Below are positions 11,571 to 26,100 of a DNA stretch of 64,000 nucleotides, piece by piece; position 1 is the first letter of the stretch, and every line of letters begins with the position of its first letter. The notes under the pieces are model-generated. The model searched no databases. It had not been told where the DNA came from and saw only the letters and a program-made list of their open reading frames with translations. Source of the DNA: Brachyhypopomus gauderio. Taxonomy: Eukaryota > Chordata > Actinopteri > Gymnotiformes > Hypopomidae. A program made the position numbers and the translations under genes. The DNA lies in the NCBI RefSeq assembly GCF_052324685.1, contig NC_135226.1, positions 21,550,251 through 21,614,250 on the forward strand, written 5' to 3'.

Positions 11571-14500
11571 ATGTATTTATAATACATATATTATATAGTA
11601 TATATATGCACAAAGGAATCCACCATTACCACTACCACATGTCATACACATGAGCAGTTTGAGTTTAAAATTAAATAATCTTTCCAAATGCTGACAGTCA
11701 ACTTTTTCAGTGCTTGGTTATTGATTTTGCACCACACCTGGTTCTAAATCAGAAAGCACATGCTAAGTCTTTAGCAGTGGACTTCTACTCTCTGCTAATC
11801 CAAGCAAGAGAGCATTCTTCATGTTCAATTCCAGAACCAGAGATACATGTGACCTTTAACCTGACTTGAGGCTCCAGTGTGTGTGTCTCCATAAGGGGTG
11901 TGTCCTTGACTCTTCCTCCTCTTACAGCTTAGCTGAAAATAAGCAGCGGGCATTTGCCCTCCAGTGTGTTTGATGTAGAAAAGTGGGTCTTTGTAGCCCT
12001 CCTCCTCTCAGACGTCACAGGGCTGCCCGGTGATGCCAGGAAAAAACCCACTTCTGGCATTTTAGAACCACCAGATCTCACACTTTAAAGGGGAACAGCG
12101 TCTGTTGTGTGGGGCACGTTTCATGTTTCAGAGTGTGTAAACGCGGCAGACCGAGTCTCATTCACAGTGAGTCTGCAGCTACACACAGACGGTCTGCTTG
12201 GGTTCACAGATCAAGCACAAAACTGCAATGATTTGAGTCTTTATGTCAGACAGAAATAGAAATACTGAGACATTTTACTAGTCAGAAGTGTTGCTTCGAC
12301 AGCTACATTTTACAGGCATTGACTGATGTGTGTCACTCAGTTCTAGCACACAGTGACGCGTCTGTGCACACTTATTTGGTCCACATAAATTCCACCTGTG
12401 ACAAAATATTCACAAGCAGCTTGCAGTGCCTTTGATGGATGGCAGTGAGTTCAGTATAATTCACCTCAAACAGAAGTGCTAACAGTCTCTGTGTTGCACC
12501 TCAGACTCATCGAACAGTGAAAGGACACAGGTAGCTCCGACACACACAAGGCAGTCAGGGGATTGAAAGGTGCACCTCAGGTTCCCAGCTCCGGCTAACC
12601 TTCCCCGGCACAGTGTGGCCCACGGCGTGGGGGCTCTGCAACTCTGGGGTGAGCAGGAAATGCCCAATGTTTGATTCTCGTCCCTCTTCTAAAGGAACAA
12701 GAGTGTAACTCATTCTGCGAACTGCAGATAAGCAGAAACCATGCTCTGTTCTCTTGAAAGGAGCAATAACTCATTTTTACCACCAAAATATAGCAAAGAG
12801 TATTTATAAAAGATTATTTATCATTTTTACTTTTTGAGATCAAAATCAAATTTCTTTGTATTTCTCAATGTCGCGGTGGTCCGGTCCCAATCCCCAGGGG
12901 ACCCCTCCCTCACCCAGACACACCCACACCAGACTCCTCCCTCACCCAGACACACCCACACCAGACCCCTCCCTCACTCACAGTCCCCACCTACTGACAC
13001 ACCTCGTTTCGCTACTCCTCTTTCTGATTCTCTCCTTCCATAAACCTGCAGGTGCTGGTGTCCAGTGCTGTGCTGCTCCTGAAGAGAACTCAGTCAGCTC
13101 ACCTCGTTACTCTTTATTCTGTTTCTGAGCACGTAAACTATTTAGTGTTTTGCGCTACGAGACATATTTAAGCACAACAACATTTTTGTTATTTGTTTCG
13201 TTGGGCATTATGGATATTAAAGAAATGCCACGACCACCCTCACCTCCTGCTGTATCCATCATTCACTCTCAAATGAACCGGGCTCCCAGCACGAAGGCGG
13301 CCATGGTTTAGATGTCTGAAACTTCCAGGCCACTAGGTGTCAGTATAATGGCTATTTCTTAATGTTCTTGCTCCTTTAAACTTTGAGATCATGTAAATGG
13401 GCAGCAGTGAAGGATGGCGTGGACAGATGAGAGATGTCATTGCTGAATAATTAACCCTAGCTGCAGAAATTATGTGCCTTAATAACCCAACAAACTGTTT
13501 TGCTTTAATTGACCCCTCTAGATGAGAAGACATGTTAAAAGTCTGTCGGTCGGTCTGATCCTTTACACAGAAAAAAAAGACACAAAGACATTTTCCCTAT
13601 AAGTATGTATCCCAAAAATACCATTTGAAGTGTCTTTATTATTAGATTTCTATCCTCACAAATATACAGTACATAAGAATAACGAGAAGTTTCATTTTGT
13701 TTCGTTTGTTAATCTATTTGTGTATTTCACTCAGTCCTGTGTACAACATTACATAACATTACACAGTGAACGGTGTAGAGGTAATTAATACAAGGACCGT
13801 TTGGCTGTGCTGGAGTAATGGAATACATTATAGTGTAATGGAATACATTATAGTGTAATGTATGTAATGTATATAGAGGGTGTCATACATATTGCATTTG
13901 GTTTACAGTTTAGGTCACAGGTGAACTGTCACTGCTGCACTCTGAAAAGGCCCTTAAGTTGAGCTCAGAAAGCCCTGTTACCTGGCAACCGAACACACCA
14001 TGTTAGAGAGTATTAACTGGCTCCCACAACAGTGATATGATGGGGGGGGGGGGGGGGGGGGGGGGGGCTCCAATGCAGAATATTGTGAAAGTAATCTTTG
14101 GCTCAAGGAGTGAAATGGCATTTGGTCTAGTGTAGAACAAACACGTTAACATCCCTATGGGATTGTTATAGGACCGAAATATGTGTCTGATTCACACTGT
14201 CCCCTGCACGACCCTCACAGGGACGGAGAGAGCAGAGACCCAATACCCGTAAGTCGATCTATAATCCAGTTTTATCCAGTAACGATGCAACTTGCAATAA
14301 GCCAGCTGTGTTAATGACACTGTCCAGCCGTGTTCAGGACTGGGGTCTGTGTGACGAACAGGTCACGTGATGCTGGTCACCAGCGTTTGTGATGACATTA
14401 TGAGCAGCGCCAGCCATGCACACAGCCCGGCAGGCAGGACACAGGACCAGTCTAGCACCGGCACTGACGGTGTCACACCGGTGTTTGTGTAGAATAAGAC

Positions 14501-15185
14501 AATTCTGCTGGTGACCGAGTTTGGGTCACACCTTTACAAGTAATTATTTTAGCCTGCCAAAGTACCCGAGGGACGGTTGCCATGGTTTCATGTTGACATT
14601 GTGCTCACGTGATGCCCACAGCTCCCAGAACTGCCTCTAAATCCATTTGAGCTCTTAAGAGCCCCCAAAATATTTTTGAATCTTCTGAATATGGAAAAAC
14701 TTTCAAATGGAGATCATCCTCACCAGCTCCTCTCCCTCTATGTTTGGGCAACATGAAGACACGTTCTGCTGGTCGCTAAATGTGCCGGTTGGTGTGGCGT
14801 TGGCACGCGGACACGCTAGTGCAGTAACGGCCGATGTTAGCGTTGTCTCCTTGGCAACATCCACCCCTGGCAGTGTACCACTCTCCTGTCCAGACATATT
14901 TCTCTCTTTCATCCCCCCCACCCCGCCCCATTCGCTCTGCAATCATAAACCAAACTTCTCAGAAGCTGACAGCACGAACACGGGTGAGCGTATGGAGATG
15001 TAATGAAGGACCATAACCCAAGCATGGAACCCTCTCATCTGAAGAATGTTGGCTCCCCCGTTAACTGACGTAAAGAGCATTCATCCAATTCCTTCAATTT
15101 ACAGGTGTCCATCTTCTCGGAAGATGTGGCTCATAATAAAGAGAGCTCAGTGAAGTCTCGCTATAATCACATAATGTTTCTAATG
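11571..15185. other. igsf9b-jam3 intergenic, no gene seen
   Basis: Unique DNA with small repeats: a roughly 32 bp unit twice at 12900-12975, a 20 bp duplication at about 13813-13860, and a poly-G run of 26 at 14042-14067. No conserved exon was found on either strand. Confidence 0.4.
14042..14067. repeat. 26-base poly-G run
   Basis: Uninterrupted G homopolymer. The length is likely unstable and hard to sequence. Confidence 0.95.
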
Positions 15186-15189
15186 ACAG

Positions 15190-15767
15190 TGTGTAGTCAC
15201 ATAGTCTAATACAGTCATAGTGTAATACAATCATACTCTAATACAGTCATAGTGTAATGTAGTCATAGTCTAATACAGTCATAGTATAATATAGTCATAG
15301 TATAATACAGTCATAGTCTAATACAGTCATAGTGTAATACAGTCATATTCTAATACAATCATAGTCTAATATAGTCATAGGGTAATATAGTCATAGTCTA
15401 ATACAGTCATAGTCTAACATAGTCAAAGTCTAACACAGTCATAATCTAATACAGTCATAGTATAATACAGTCATAGTGTAATACAGTCATAGTCTAACAT
15501 AGTCATAGTATAATACAGTCATAGTGTAATACAGTCATAGTATAATACAGTCATAGTGTAATACAGTCATAGGGTAATACAGTCATAGTCTAATACAGTC
15601 ATAGTCTAATACAGTCATAGTATAATACAGTCATAGTGTAATACAGTCATAGTCTAATACAGTCATAGTGTAATGCAGTCATAGTCTAACATAGTCATAG
15701 TATAATACAGTCATAGTGTAATACAGTCATAGTATAATACAGTCATAGTGTAATACAGTCATAGTCC
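15190..15767. repeat. 16 bp minisatellite, about 36 copies
   Basis: The unit is ATAGTGTAATACAGTC with variants ATAGTCTAATACAGTC and ATAGTATAATACAGTC. It is AT-rich and non-coding. Confidence 0.92.
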
Positions 15768-16974
15768 ATTCCCATTGCTGAAGAGCTCTGAATTCCCTTT
15801 TTGTAGGCTCTAACACCAGGTCCTCTGTATTAGAGCACAGTCATGTAGGAGGGCCCTTTAAGCAGTGGTAAATCTCAGAGGTTGGACCCCATACTGTGAC
15901 CCCGTACCCAATACCGACTACACCTCTGCAGTGCTAAGAAGAACCTTTACTACACCACTCTGTGGCACTCCTTCTGACTTTCTTAAGTTGGCAATCACGC
16001 ATTCTCCAGAGCAATTAGCATATAGTAGATGAGTGTTAATGCTCTCTGGCTCTCATAATGCATATCACATGCAGTACTGTCAGCACAACCGTGTCCCACT
16101 CTGTGTCCCATCAAACCATCAAAGGGGACTAATGTCATGTGAATTGGTGCACTTTACTTTGACAGTCAGTATATATGAAGCTGTACATGTTTTAGAGATG
16201 AAAAGAAAGGCTTGAGCGTATGACAGTTTCACAGCTGAACCACTTCACGCTCTCAGTGAAATGATATGAGACTCATGGATCGCAATTTTCATTTAACAGT
16301 GAAATGCATCTCCGTGTCCCTTACACAAAGCTGCTTCATATGTGATATGAAAGCTTGTCATGATGTGCTGATTGCTGACTCCGTACTGGTGTACCCTACA
16401 CTCATTCAGATTAATTCAGCATTCAGTACCTTTCCTAGCCCGGCAACCCAGGGTAATTCTACAAAACCCAGTGATGTAGAAACTCCAGTTAAAACCACCA
16501 CAAAAAGAAGAACTTGAATAACATTAATACATGACATTCGTTGTATTGTATTTCATAATGTTTAATAATTCTACTTAATTATAATCATTATTGTTATAAC
16601 TATAATTAGGATTGTATCAATATTATAATGAGTAGTAGTATTAGTATTAGTAGTAGTATTAATCAGTAGCAATCAAATGAACAAAGAAGACCTCCCTTTG
16701 GGTTGTTTTAATTAATCTCTTTTTTTAATCCATTTAATTTTTCAACTGTTGGAGTAGTGTATGATACCTACTTAAGCCACTGTCGTTAGTTTATGAATCA
16801 AAGAATATTGTATGCATATGTAGGTTACCAAGTGCCATTTTGCTATCAAACAGTGACATCTGCTGTTTGGATTCGGGATTTTATATCATGTGATGGAATA
16901 TATGGCCGTGGGGGCTTTTTGCATTTAAAATAAAATTCACAGCGTATATATACGCTAAATATAGATGCAATTAT
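15768..16974. other. jam3 upstream region, no gene seen
   Basis: AT-rich unique sequence with a short TAGTAT-type repeat near 16630-16665. Nothing coding is recognised before the jam3 promoter. Confidence 0.4.
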
Positions 16975-17144
16975 TAGCAATCTGCATTTTCACACGGATG
17001 CTCTTTCTCGCGAGCACGCCTACAGGAAATGACGTTTCACCGCAGCCTCTTCCGCGCGAACGTCCTTGTAGCTATGGAAACACGAGCGGCAGCATCCTCC
17101 CGTTCGTCCACCGCGCGCTGAGTGTGTGAATCACCGCGTTCAAA
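16975..17144 (+). promoter_or_regulatory. jam3 core promoter and 5' UTR
   Basis: A short CpG-rich island precedes the jam3 ATG. It holds TCTCGCGAG at 17006-17014, close to the palindromic TCTCGCGAGA element of CpG-island promoters. An ETS-like CAGGAAATGACG follows at about 17020-17035. No TATA box is evident. Transcription probably starts between these motifs and 17145. The role is inferred from position and motifs. Confidence 0.5.
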
Positions 17145-20100
17145 ATGGCGCTGGGACGGCACACGGTTGTGTTCGTGCTCTTCTGCTGCCTGTGTAAGTG
17201 TCTCTTCTTCATTACCCGCTACCTGGTTTGGAGTGAAGGGTGTTATTACGGTGAACGGTGTGTTACCCGACCGGGTGAGTCTGACTGACCAGCTGGCGAG
17301 CTGCCTGGTTCTGGGTATTACATTTAGATTAATGTTATTTACATGGAGGTTATTTAGATGAATGTCCACGTCCTCCTAGCTTATATAGTGTGTGCTTATA
17401 TGTGCATGTTTGCACTACTGGTCAGAAATGTTACTCAGCCCGGCCAACAGTACACTGGTATATAGTACAGTAGTATCTAGTACATTGGTATATAGTACAC
17501 TTGTATATTAGTGCACTGGTATGTAGTACAGTAGTATTTAGTACATTAGTATATAGTACAGTAGTATTTAGTACACTGGTATTTAGTACAGTAGTATTTA
17601 GTACACTAGTATATAGTACAGTAGTATTTAGCAGAGGTGGGGACTCGAGTCACATGACTTGGACTCGAGTCAGACTCGAGTCATTAATATTAAGACTTTT
17701 GACTTGACTTGAAAAAATATTCAGAGACTTAGACTTGACTTGGACTTTTACACCAATAACTTGGGACTTGAATTGGACTTGAACCTGTTTACTTGCAAAG
17801 ACTTGATTTTTTTTTTTTTTACCCCAAATCTAAATTTTAAAACGCATATTAATATTTATAAAGTGTGCCCCATTAATTTCATTTCCGTCCTTCTGACGCA
17901 GACCAGTCCTCTGCTTTTCCACACTCTGTACGTGTGTGTGTGCGTGAGCTGCAGCACAACCAATCAAATGGGGGGTTGGCGAACGTAAATTTTTACCGGG
18001 CGGGGTGTAAAATGGACACAAATTAAGTATTATATCGCGGTCGATCGATCGCCAGTGGTTGGTGCCAGAGCGAACTAGTAACTCATTGAATCATAGATGT
18101 GGATCAGAGGTAAATAAACTAGATTTTTTTCCGGCGTGAGAAATCGGATGTGTGGCGTGAGAGCGTGTGAAGACGGTCAAATGCGTGTGTCTCACGCTTA
18201 ATGCGTGAGAGTTGGCAACCCTGGGTTCTGTATCTGAACTCGGGGAAGAGAGCCTCTCTCTGTCACCATCATAATATCCAGTTCTATCTCAGCATGGATT
18301 GTGTATTTGAAGACATCTACGTCGAGAAAAAAATATATTGACAAAAGTGGAGCGAGTTTTCAGCTATGGGGACATCATTCATCATGCACAAATGACATAC
18401 AGACTTTTGGCCAGCAAATGCAATGCAGAATAGTTTACTGAAATGTCAAAAGTTGCAGATTCCTGTTAATTGTTCAGTTCTTATATTTGTTTGTCTTGTG
18501 TCACTCACACATGGACACACATGTTCTCCAAGAAACCAGATAAGAGAAGAGAGGGAAAATGCTGGTTCTTTGTATTGTACTGTGAAAATATCAGCACTTT
18601 TTATTTGAACATGGAGTTCTACTTATGACTTTTTCACAGAATATTTATTTCTGGTAAATTGTAGTTTAAAGTATGAATATTTTTGCAGCTAAGTTTAACA
18701 AATTGAACTGTGCAATAAAGAGGTGTAATTTTAATTTTTTTTTATACTTCATGTTTTCAGTTGCACATGTTTTATCAAGATTTGAGGAGAATACAGATTT
18801 AAAAAAGAACGCATATTTACATTTAAAATATACCTGCAACATTGGTTAAATAAAAAAAAAGACTCGAAAGGACTTGAAATTCCAAGTTTCAGACTTGGGA
18901 CTTGACTTGACTGTTGCCTGTCTTGACTCGAGACTTGACTTGACTTGAGTGTCTTTGCTTGAGACTTGACTCGGGACTTGAGGTATAAAGACTTGGACTT
19001 ACTTGAGACTTGCAAAACACTGACTTGGTCCCACCTCTGGTATTTAGTACACTGGTGTATAGTACAGTAATATTTAGTACACCGGTATATAGTACACTTG
19101 TATATTAGTACACTGGTATGTACACTTGTATATTAGTACACTGGTATATAGTACAGTAGTTTGTAGTGCACTGGTATATAGTACAGTTGTATTTAGTACA
19201 CTGGTATTTAGTACAGTTGTATTTAGTACACTGGTATTTAGTACACTTGTATATAGTACACTTGTGTTTAGTACACCGGTATATAGTACAGTAGTATTTA
19301 GTACACTGGTTTTTAGTACACTACTATTTAGTACACTTGTGTTTAGTACACCGGTATATAGTACAGTTGTATTCAGTACAGCAGTATTTAGTACACTGGT
19401 ATATAGTACACTGGAATTTAGTACACTGGTATATAGTACACCCGTATTTATAGTACACTTGTATATAGTACAGCAGTATTTAGTACACTGGTATTTGGTA
19501 CACTGGTTTTTAGCGTTTCACCACTACTGCCCAGCACTGGGGTTACACTGTGCTTCCTATATATAACTCTATGTTCCTCTATGTTAAAAACACAGTTTAA
19601 AGTGGAAATATATTATTAGTGTGTCCCTGTTTCTTTGTTACTGATGTTTAACAGCAAAACGGGAATGTGAAAAAAAGGTTTTTGGTGTCTCAGCGCTTGT
19701 TACTGAAATGTGTGTGTGCCTTGAATGTTGAAATGTGGATATTCAGCTAATGAGAGTGTTTACTCCGCAAAGACCAGCGACCTAACGCCACAGCGCCCGT
19801 GTGATTATGTATCGTAGCGGAGAGGCGTGAAACTGTTACAGCTTTACTTAACAACAAATCATGCCACCAAAACAATGCCCAGTACTTAATACTGAATCAA
19901 TTTGACACTGTCTGGCTACATTTGCCTGGTTTATTTGTAATTGAAGCCTAACTTTTGAACCCAGACATCAGAAGTTTCTTCTGTGCACGCCTGTCTCAGT
20001 ACGTGCTGCACCTTTAATGGGAAACGCATGTTAGAAACGTGTAGTAACAGTATACATAGTTTCACCACAGTTTTAGTCCATTAAAATGACTTTGATTTGA

Positions 20101-23100
20101 ATAATAAGGAAACTAAAAAATGAAGTGTCGAAGTGTCTCGATTGCGCACTCGTGGACACCTGACGGGCTTTAGCGGAAAGTTCTGGGTCGTTTTCTGAAG
20201 TTCTGCAAGGTTGCAGGCCTGCGAGCGTGTAAAATATTAGGTTGGTTCAGGTGACCCGTCCCCAGCCCTGCGGTTCGGTGGTGTTAACACACCCTCGTCC
20301 ACTTCACCTCACCTGTTCCTCTCGGATCATCCCTGACACCATTTTAAGGGCTGTTTCAATTCTGTGTTGACGTAAATCAGACGTGTGAGGTGTAATCTGT
20401 AGCAATGCTGTAATGATGATGAGGAAATCTCCGCTGACACCGTCTTAGTTGTATATAATAAGTTTATCACAATGAAGATCAGCATCAAATCAAGCACTGT
20501 GGACTGCTTCAGGCTAACTGACTGAATCTGCTCTACCATACAGCTGAATGTCTCTCACATATGCTTGTTGTTTTTTACAAAGCTGGAGACCCACATTCCA
20601 GCACAATATCTGTTTCATATAAAACAGATTTATGAAATGGAGAGAGAGGTTTCACAATACTGAGACTAAGAGAGAAGGAGAAAGATCGGGGTCCTCCAAA
20701 CCTGGACCTTTGCCTTTTTAAATGAGGCCCCTCACTAAATGATTACCATATGGAGCCCCAGCGTTCCTAATATCTACACAATACGCTACCTAAACTGAAT
20801 GTGTGACCTGAACCCTTGGAAGTGAATGTGTGGACATAAATGTCAGCTGCAGAATTTGCCCAGAATGAATGGCGACCTGACACAGTTTCCACTTCAGTGG
20901 CGACAGAGTTGGCAGACAAAGCCATTTATAAGTGTAAGAACACAGAATCTTAACTTTAACTTCAGTCCGTGCGGTTTCTCATTGCAATCATCCCCCTCTC
21001 ATCGATATGACACTGTAAATCAGGTCAGCTCCTCCATGTGCTCTGTCAGTGTCCACCACTGTTACTCGTGTGTGGGTCTCAGACATGATACAAATACTAC
21101 TGAAACGGGCCCCTGCTTAACGGGGATGCTGGTGGTAATTAAACATAGATGAATGCCATGCTCGTTAACATTATTTAGCATTTGATACCCGCATAAATCA
21201 GAGGCAGAAGGTTTTATTACCCAGTCCCATCATTCAGGCTCTTGTCTTATAGGACTAGAAGTTAGAGGTGTGCAATTTATTTTAATATTGGTTACAGAAC
21301 AATTTACAGTGTTATAACAAAAATGTTATAGCCTGATATAGTTTAAAACAGTTACAATTTAACACACCTTATGTAACATATACTAAATAAATTGAAATAA
21401 AAGAATCTCTGGTCAAAATAATTACTTTTTTTGTTTACTTCATCACATCCATGTTTGAGAAATTCCACAAGCCAGGTTTGCTGAAGCCTGCATCGTAAGT
21501 GGACTATCTGGGAGTTTGCAGAAAATGTGCTCTATACCCTTAGGACATAGATCATCATCAGCCTAACTGGACACAGCCTTGGGAGCCTGCATGTGAATCT
21601 GTGAGTCAGCAAGAAGACTGAAGACAGGAGATTTAGAGTGGGAGTTAGTGTCTGACCTGTTGTCTTTCTTGACACGTTTCCCTCAATATCCATAAGTTCT
21701 TGAGTCTTCCTAAGTGTGGTTTATAATACTGTATACCGAAGGCCAAACATTGTAGAATCCGTACATGCTTTGCCAAAGAAAATAAAATAGGGCCATGGCC
21801 TTTCCATGGTTAAATGTCAACAACAAAATATAAATAGCCCAAAACCCATTATGAGGAAGTCTGGGAAATGTCATCTGAGACCTGAAGTCCCATCTGTCCC
21901 AGCTGTGGTAATATGACGGCCTGCTTCAGTTTCTCATGGTTTGTATATTAGTGGAATGTTTAGTTTTTGTAAGAATGAAAACACTGCATGACTCTTCATA
22001 GGGAAATGCAAAAAGAAATACACAGCACCCAGACCAAGGCTGTACTCTTACACACACCATGAAGCAGTCCAACAGTTCTCCACAGCACCCAGACCAAGGC
22101 TGTACTCTTACACACACCAAGAAGCAGTCCAACAGTTCTCCACAGCACCCAGACCAAGGCTGTACTCTTACACACACCATGAAGCAGTCCAACAGTTCTC
22201 CACAGCACCCAGACCAAGGCTGTACTCTTACACACACCATGAAGCAGTCCAACAGTTCCCCACAGCACCCAGACCAAGGCTGTACTCTTACACACACCAT
22301 GGAGCAGTCCAACAGTTCCCCACAGCACCCAGACCAAGGCTGTACTCTTACACACACCAAGAAGCAGTCCAACAGTTCCCCACAGCACCCAGACCAAGGC
22401 TGTACTCTTACACACACCATGGAGCAGTCCAACAGTTCCCCACAGCACCCAGACCAAGGCTGTACTCTTACACACACCAAGAAGCAGTCCAACAGTTCCC
22501 CACAGCACCCAGACCAAGGCTGTACTCTTACACACACCAAGAAGCAGTCCAACAGTTCTCCACAGCACCCAGACCAAGGCTGTACTCTTACACACACCAT
22601 GACCCAGTCCAACAGTTCTCCACAGCACTTGGGAGACCGGTGTTCCTTTTTAGAAGTGAGCCAAGTGTCTTGTAATAAAACACTGGAGCATGAACAAAAG
22701 TAAATCAGTAAACAGAAAATCAGAGTTTTAACAGAAATATTCTGTACAACATCCGAAGACACATAACAATAATTTCACCACTCTTTATTTCTGTATTATT
22801 TAGCAACCTTAGTTTTTTCCTGTGTTTTGTGTAAAAGAAGTTCTAAGCCACCCATCAGGGTCACTATGCAGTCTGTGGGTTGCCTGTGATGCTACAAATA
22901 GCACATGCTAGTCTGCTGGCTGGTCCATTTTTAAGGCTGTTGGGGAAGAATCTTAGGTTCTGCTGAAATTGCACTAAATCTGTCCGCATTCTTAATATTG
23001 CTCCAGTGCTGTGTGAAGTTTCCTTAAAACAAACGAGGATGAACAACTGCATGGTTTGGGATGAACACCAGAACCCCTAGCAAGGGTTTCATAAATAATG

Positions 23101-26100
23101 TCTGTGCATTCAAAGGTACAAATCAACATATTTTAGAAAGATAAGAGGAAAATTAGGCTAATATGGTTTTCCAGTAAGTAGTAAGCAGAGAGAAGAACTA
23201 AACTGGAAGGAAACCATCTTAAATAAATACCTCATATACATTCATTTTTCAACCCTATCAAATCAATACTGCACACCAAGGAACCTAAATCTGTGTTTTC
23301 TTTCTAATTAGGTTAAACTCTCTCTTCTAAATAGACAATGTACACATACAAAGAATGTCCTATAAACACACAAAGACGAGTCATTGTAAAATTGTTCAGA
23401 ATTTCTCCCCCTTTTGATGTAAAATGTAATGGAGTTGTGCAAGACTTTGCTACCAGCAGTCAGAAAGCTGATGCCCACCTACATAGGCCCTGTCCTTCGG
23501 TGTCTCCTCCCACACACTCTGACTCCTCCCACACACCATGTCTCCTCCCACACACTCTGACTCCTCCCACACACCATGTCTCCTCCCACACACTCTGCAT
23601 TTTTGCTTTCTCGGCCATTACCAGTCTGTGCAACCTAGCAAGAGAAAACTATCTAGCAAGCAAAGCTCTAGTACAGCCAGGCCAGTTGTACAGTGACCTA
23701 TAACTGGTGTCTGTTGGATGGCTTTTCTAAGGGTGCATGTTTAGCACATGCTTAAGCAGTGTTTTGTAATATTTTTATTTTTATTGTTTATTGCTGTGCT
23801 GAATGATGTATGATATATCACTCTAGTTCAGTATCATACAAACGTTCATATTTTTAATATGTATTCTGGATCTTTAAAGTTATATATTAAATTGCAATTG
23901 TCAAGATGCTAAAGAGCTTCCAGTTTTAAACCAATGTTTAACCAAACAGGAAGCAAATATCAATGAAAGTCATATGTCAGGTCAGAAAGCAGGCGGTATC
24001 TCTAATGCCACCGGCGCTGAGTGAACGGATGGTGGACACAAACGCTGAGAAGAGTGAGATTTAATACGGGCAAATCCATAATCACGAACATCGTCATGGT
24101 CCAGTATCAAATAGCCAGGGAGATCAGAACAGAAACACGACTAACACGAACTACAGGGGCATACAACAGGGAGATCAGAACAGAAACACGACTAACACGA
24201 ACTACAGGGGCATACAACAGGGAGATCAGAACAGAAACACGACTAACACGAACTACAGGGGCATACAACAGGGAGAAAACAGACCAAAATACCAGACAGG
24301 GCAAAAACAAACCACCAAAGACTCCTAGAAACTGTAAACCAGACCATACCTGCAAATAACTATAAGGCTGTATAACAAACAAATGATCACAAGGGGCGTG
24401 GCTACAAATGACTGGGGCGTGGTAGGAGAACACATGGGAAAACCAAAACATGAGCACATGGAAAAACAAAACAGAGGCATGACTGACAGGTGGGCGGGGC
24501 TAAACGTGACACTATAATGAACTGGTTCTTTGGCCGTTCTAATGATGTCCTGCAGATCCAGGTTAATCTTCACATATGTCCCTGATACTACTGCCAATTC
24601 ATATGTTTGGCTGATACAAGTTCTGTTTTTTTTTCAGGCTACATTACAGCGTTTGCTGTAATACTCAGAACTACAAACAAAGACGTGTGGGCAAATGAGT
24701 TTGAGCGTAAGTTAAAAAGCAGACCTAGTACAGACCTAGTAGACCTTATACAGTTCATCATACCTGTTCATGCTGTTCATCACCCTGCTGGTGAAACCAT
24801 TAACACTGTTTACTCTTATTTATTTCTTATTTGAAGCAATTGAATTGACCTGCCTGATAGAATCGATATCTACAAACAATCCCAGGATTGAATGGAAGAA
24901 AATAAAAAATGGGGTTCCCAGTTATGTATATTTTCAAAGCAAAATATCAGGTAACTACTAACATTCAGATCTTGATATTTGATATTAAAGGAGACATAGT
25001 AAACAAAACCTGTCGAGCCAACTCCTGCATGGCACAATGGATCTATAAGCTCAGAAATCTTGGAGTGATTCCTTTTTTATGGAGAGCACGAGATTCTCCA
25101 AGCTGTTGGGATCTGCTGCCTAGTGTGACATCACATGTAGCAGATGTAGTCACGCCCTCACAGTAAGCACTCACAGTAAACACAGTGAACACTCACAGTA
25201 AACACTCACAGAGAACACAGTGAACACTCACAGTAAACATTCACAGTAAACACAGTGAACACTCACAGTAAACAGTGAACACTCACAGTAAACACAGTAA
25301 ACACTCACAGTGAACACTCACAGTAAATGCAGTGAACACTCACAGTAAACACAGTGAACACTCACAGTAAACACTCACAGGAAACACAGTGAACACTCAC
25401 ATTAAACACAGTGAACACTCACAGTAAACATTGAACACTCACAGTAAACACTCACAGAGAACACTCACAGTAAACACAGTGAACACTCAGAGTAAACACT
25501 CACAGAAAACACAGTGAACACTCACAGTAAACACTCACAGTAAACACAGTGAACACTCACCGTAAACACAGTAAACACTCACAGTAAACACAGTGAACAC
25601 TCACAGTAAACACAGTGAACACTCACAGTAAACACTCACAGTGAACACTCACAGGAAACACAGTGAACACTCACAGTAAACACAGTGAACACTCACAGTA
25701 AACATTCACAGTAAACATTGAACACTCACAGTAAACACTCACAGAGAACACAGTGAACACTCACAGTAAACACTCACAGTAAACACAGTGAACATTCACC
25801 TTAAACACAGTAAACACTCACAGTAAACACAGTGAACACTCACAGTAAACACTCACAGTGAACACTCACAGTAAACACAGTGAACACTCACAGTAAACAC
25901 AGTGAACACTCACAGTACACACTCACAGAGAACACAGAGAACACTCACAGTAAACACTCACAGTGAAAACTCACAATAAACACTCACAGTAAACACAGTG
26001 AACACTCACAGTAAACACAGTGAACACACAGTAAACATTCACAGTGAACACTGACAGTAAACACTCACAGTGAACACTGACAGTAAACACTCACAGTGAA

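Noticed and set aside
10905-11653. Long His/Thr or Cys/Val frames
   Set aside because: Translations of AC/GT microsatellite.
22059-22703. 214-residue plus frame and 278-residue minus frame
   Set aside because: Both arise from the 60 bp tandem unit being divisible by three; they lie in a jam3 intron with no conserved protein.
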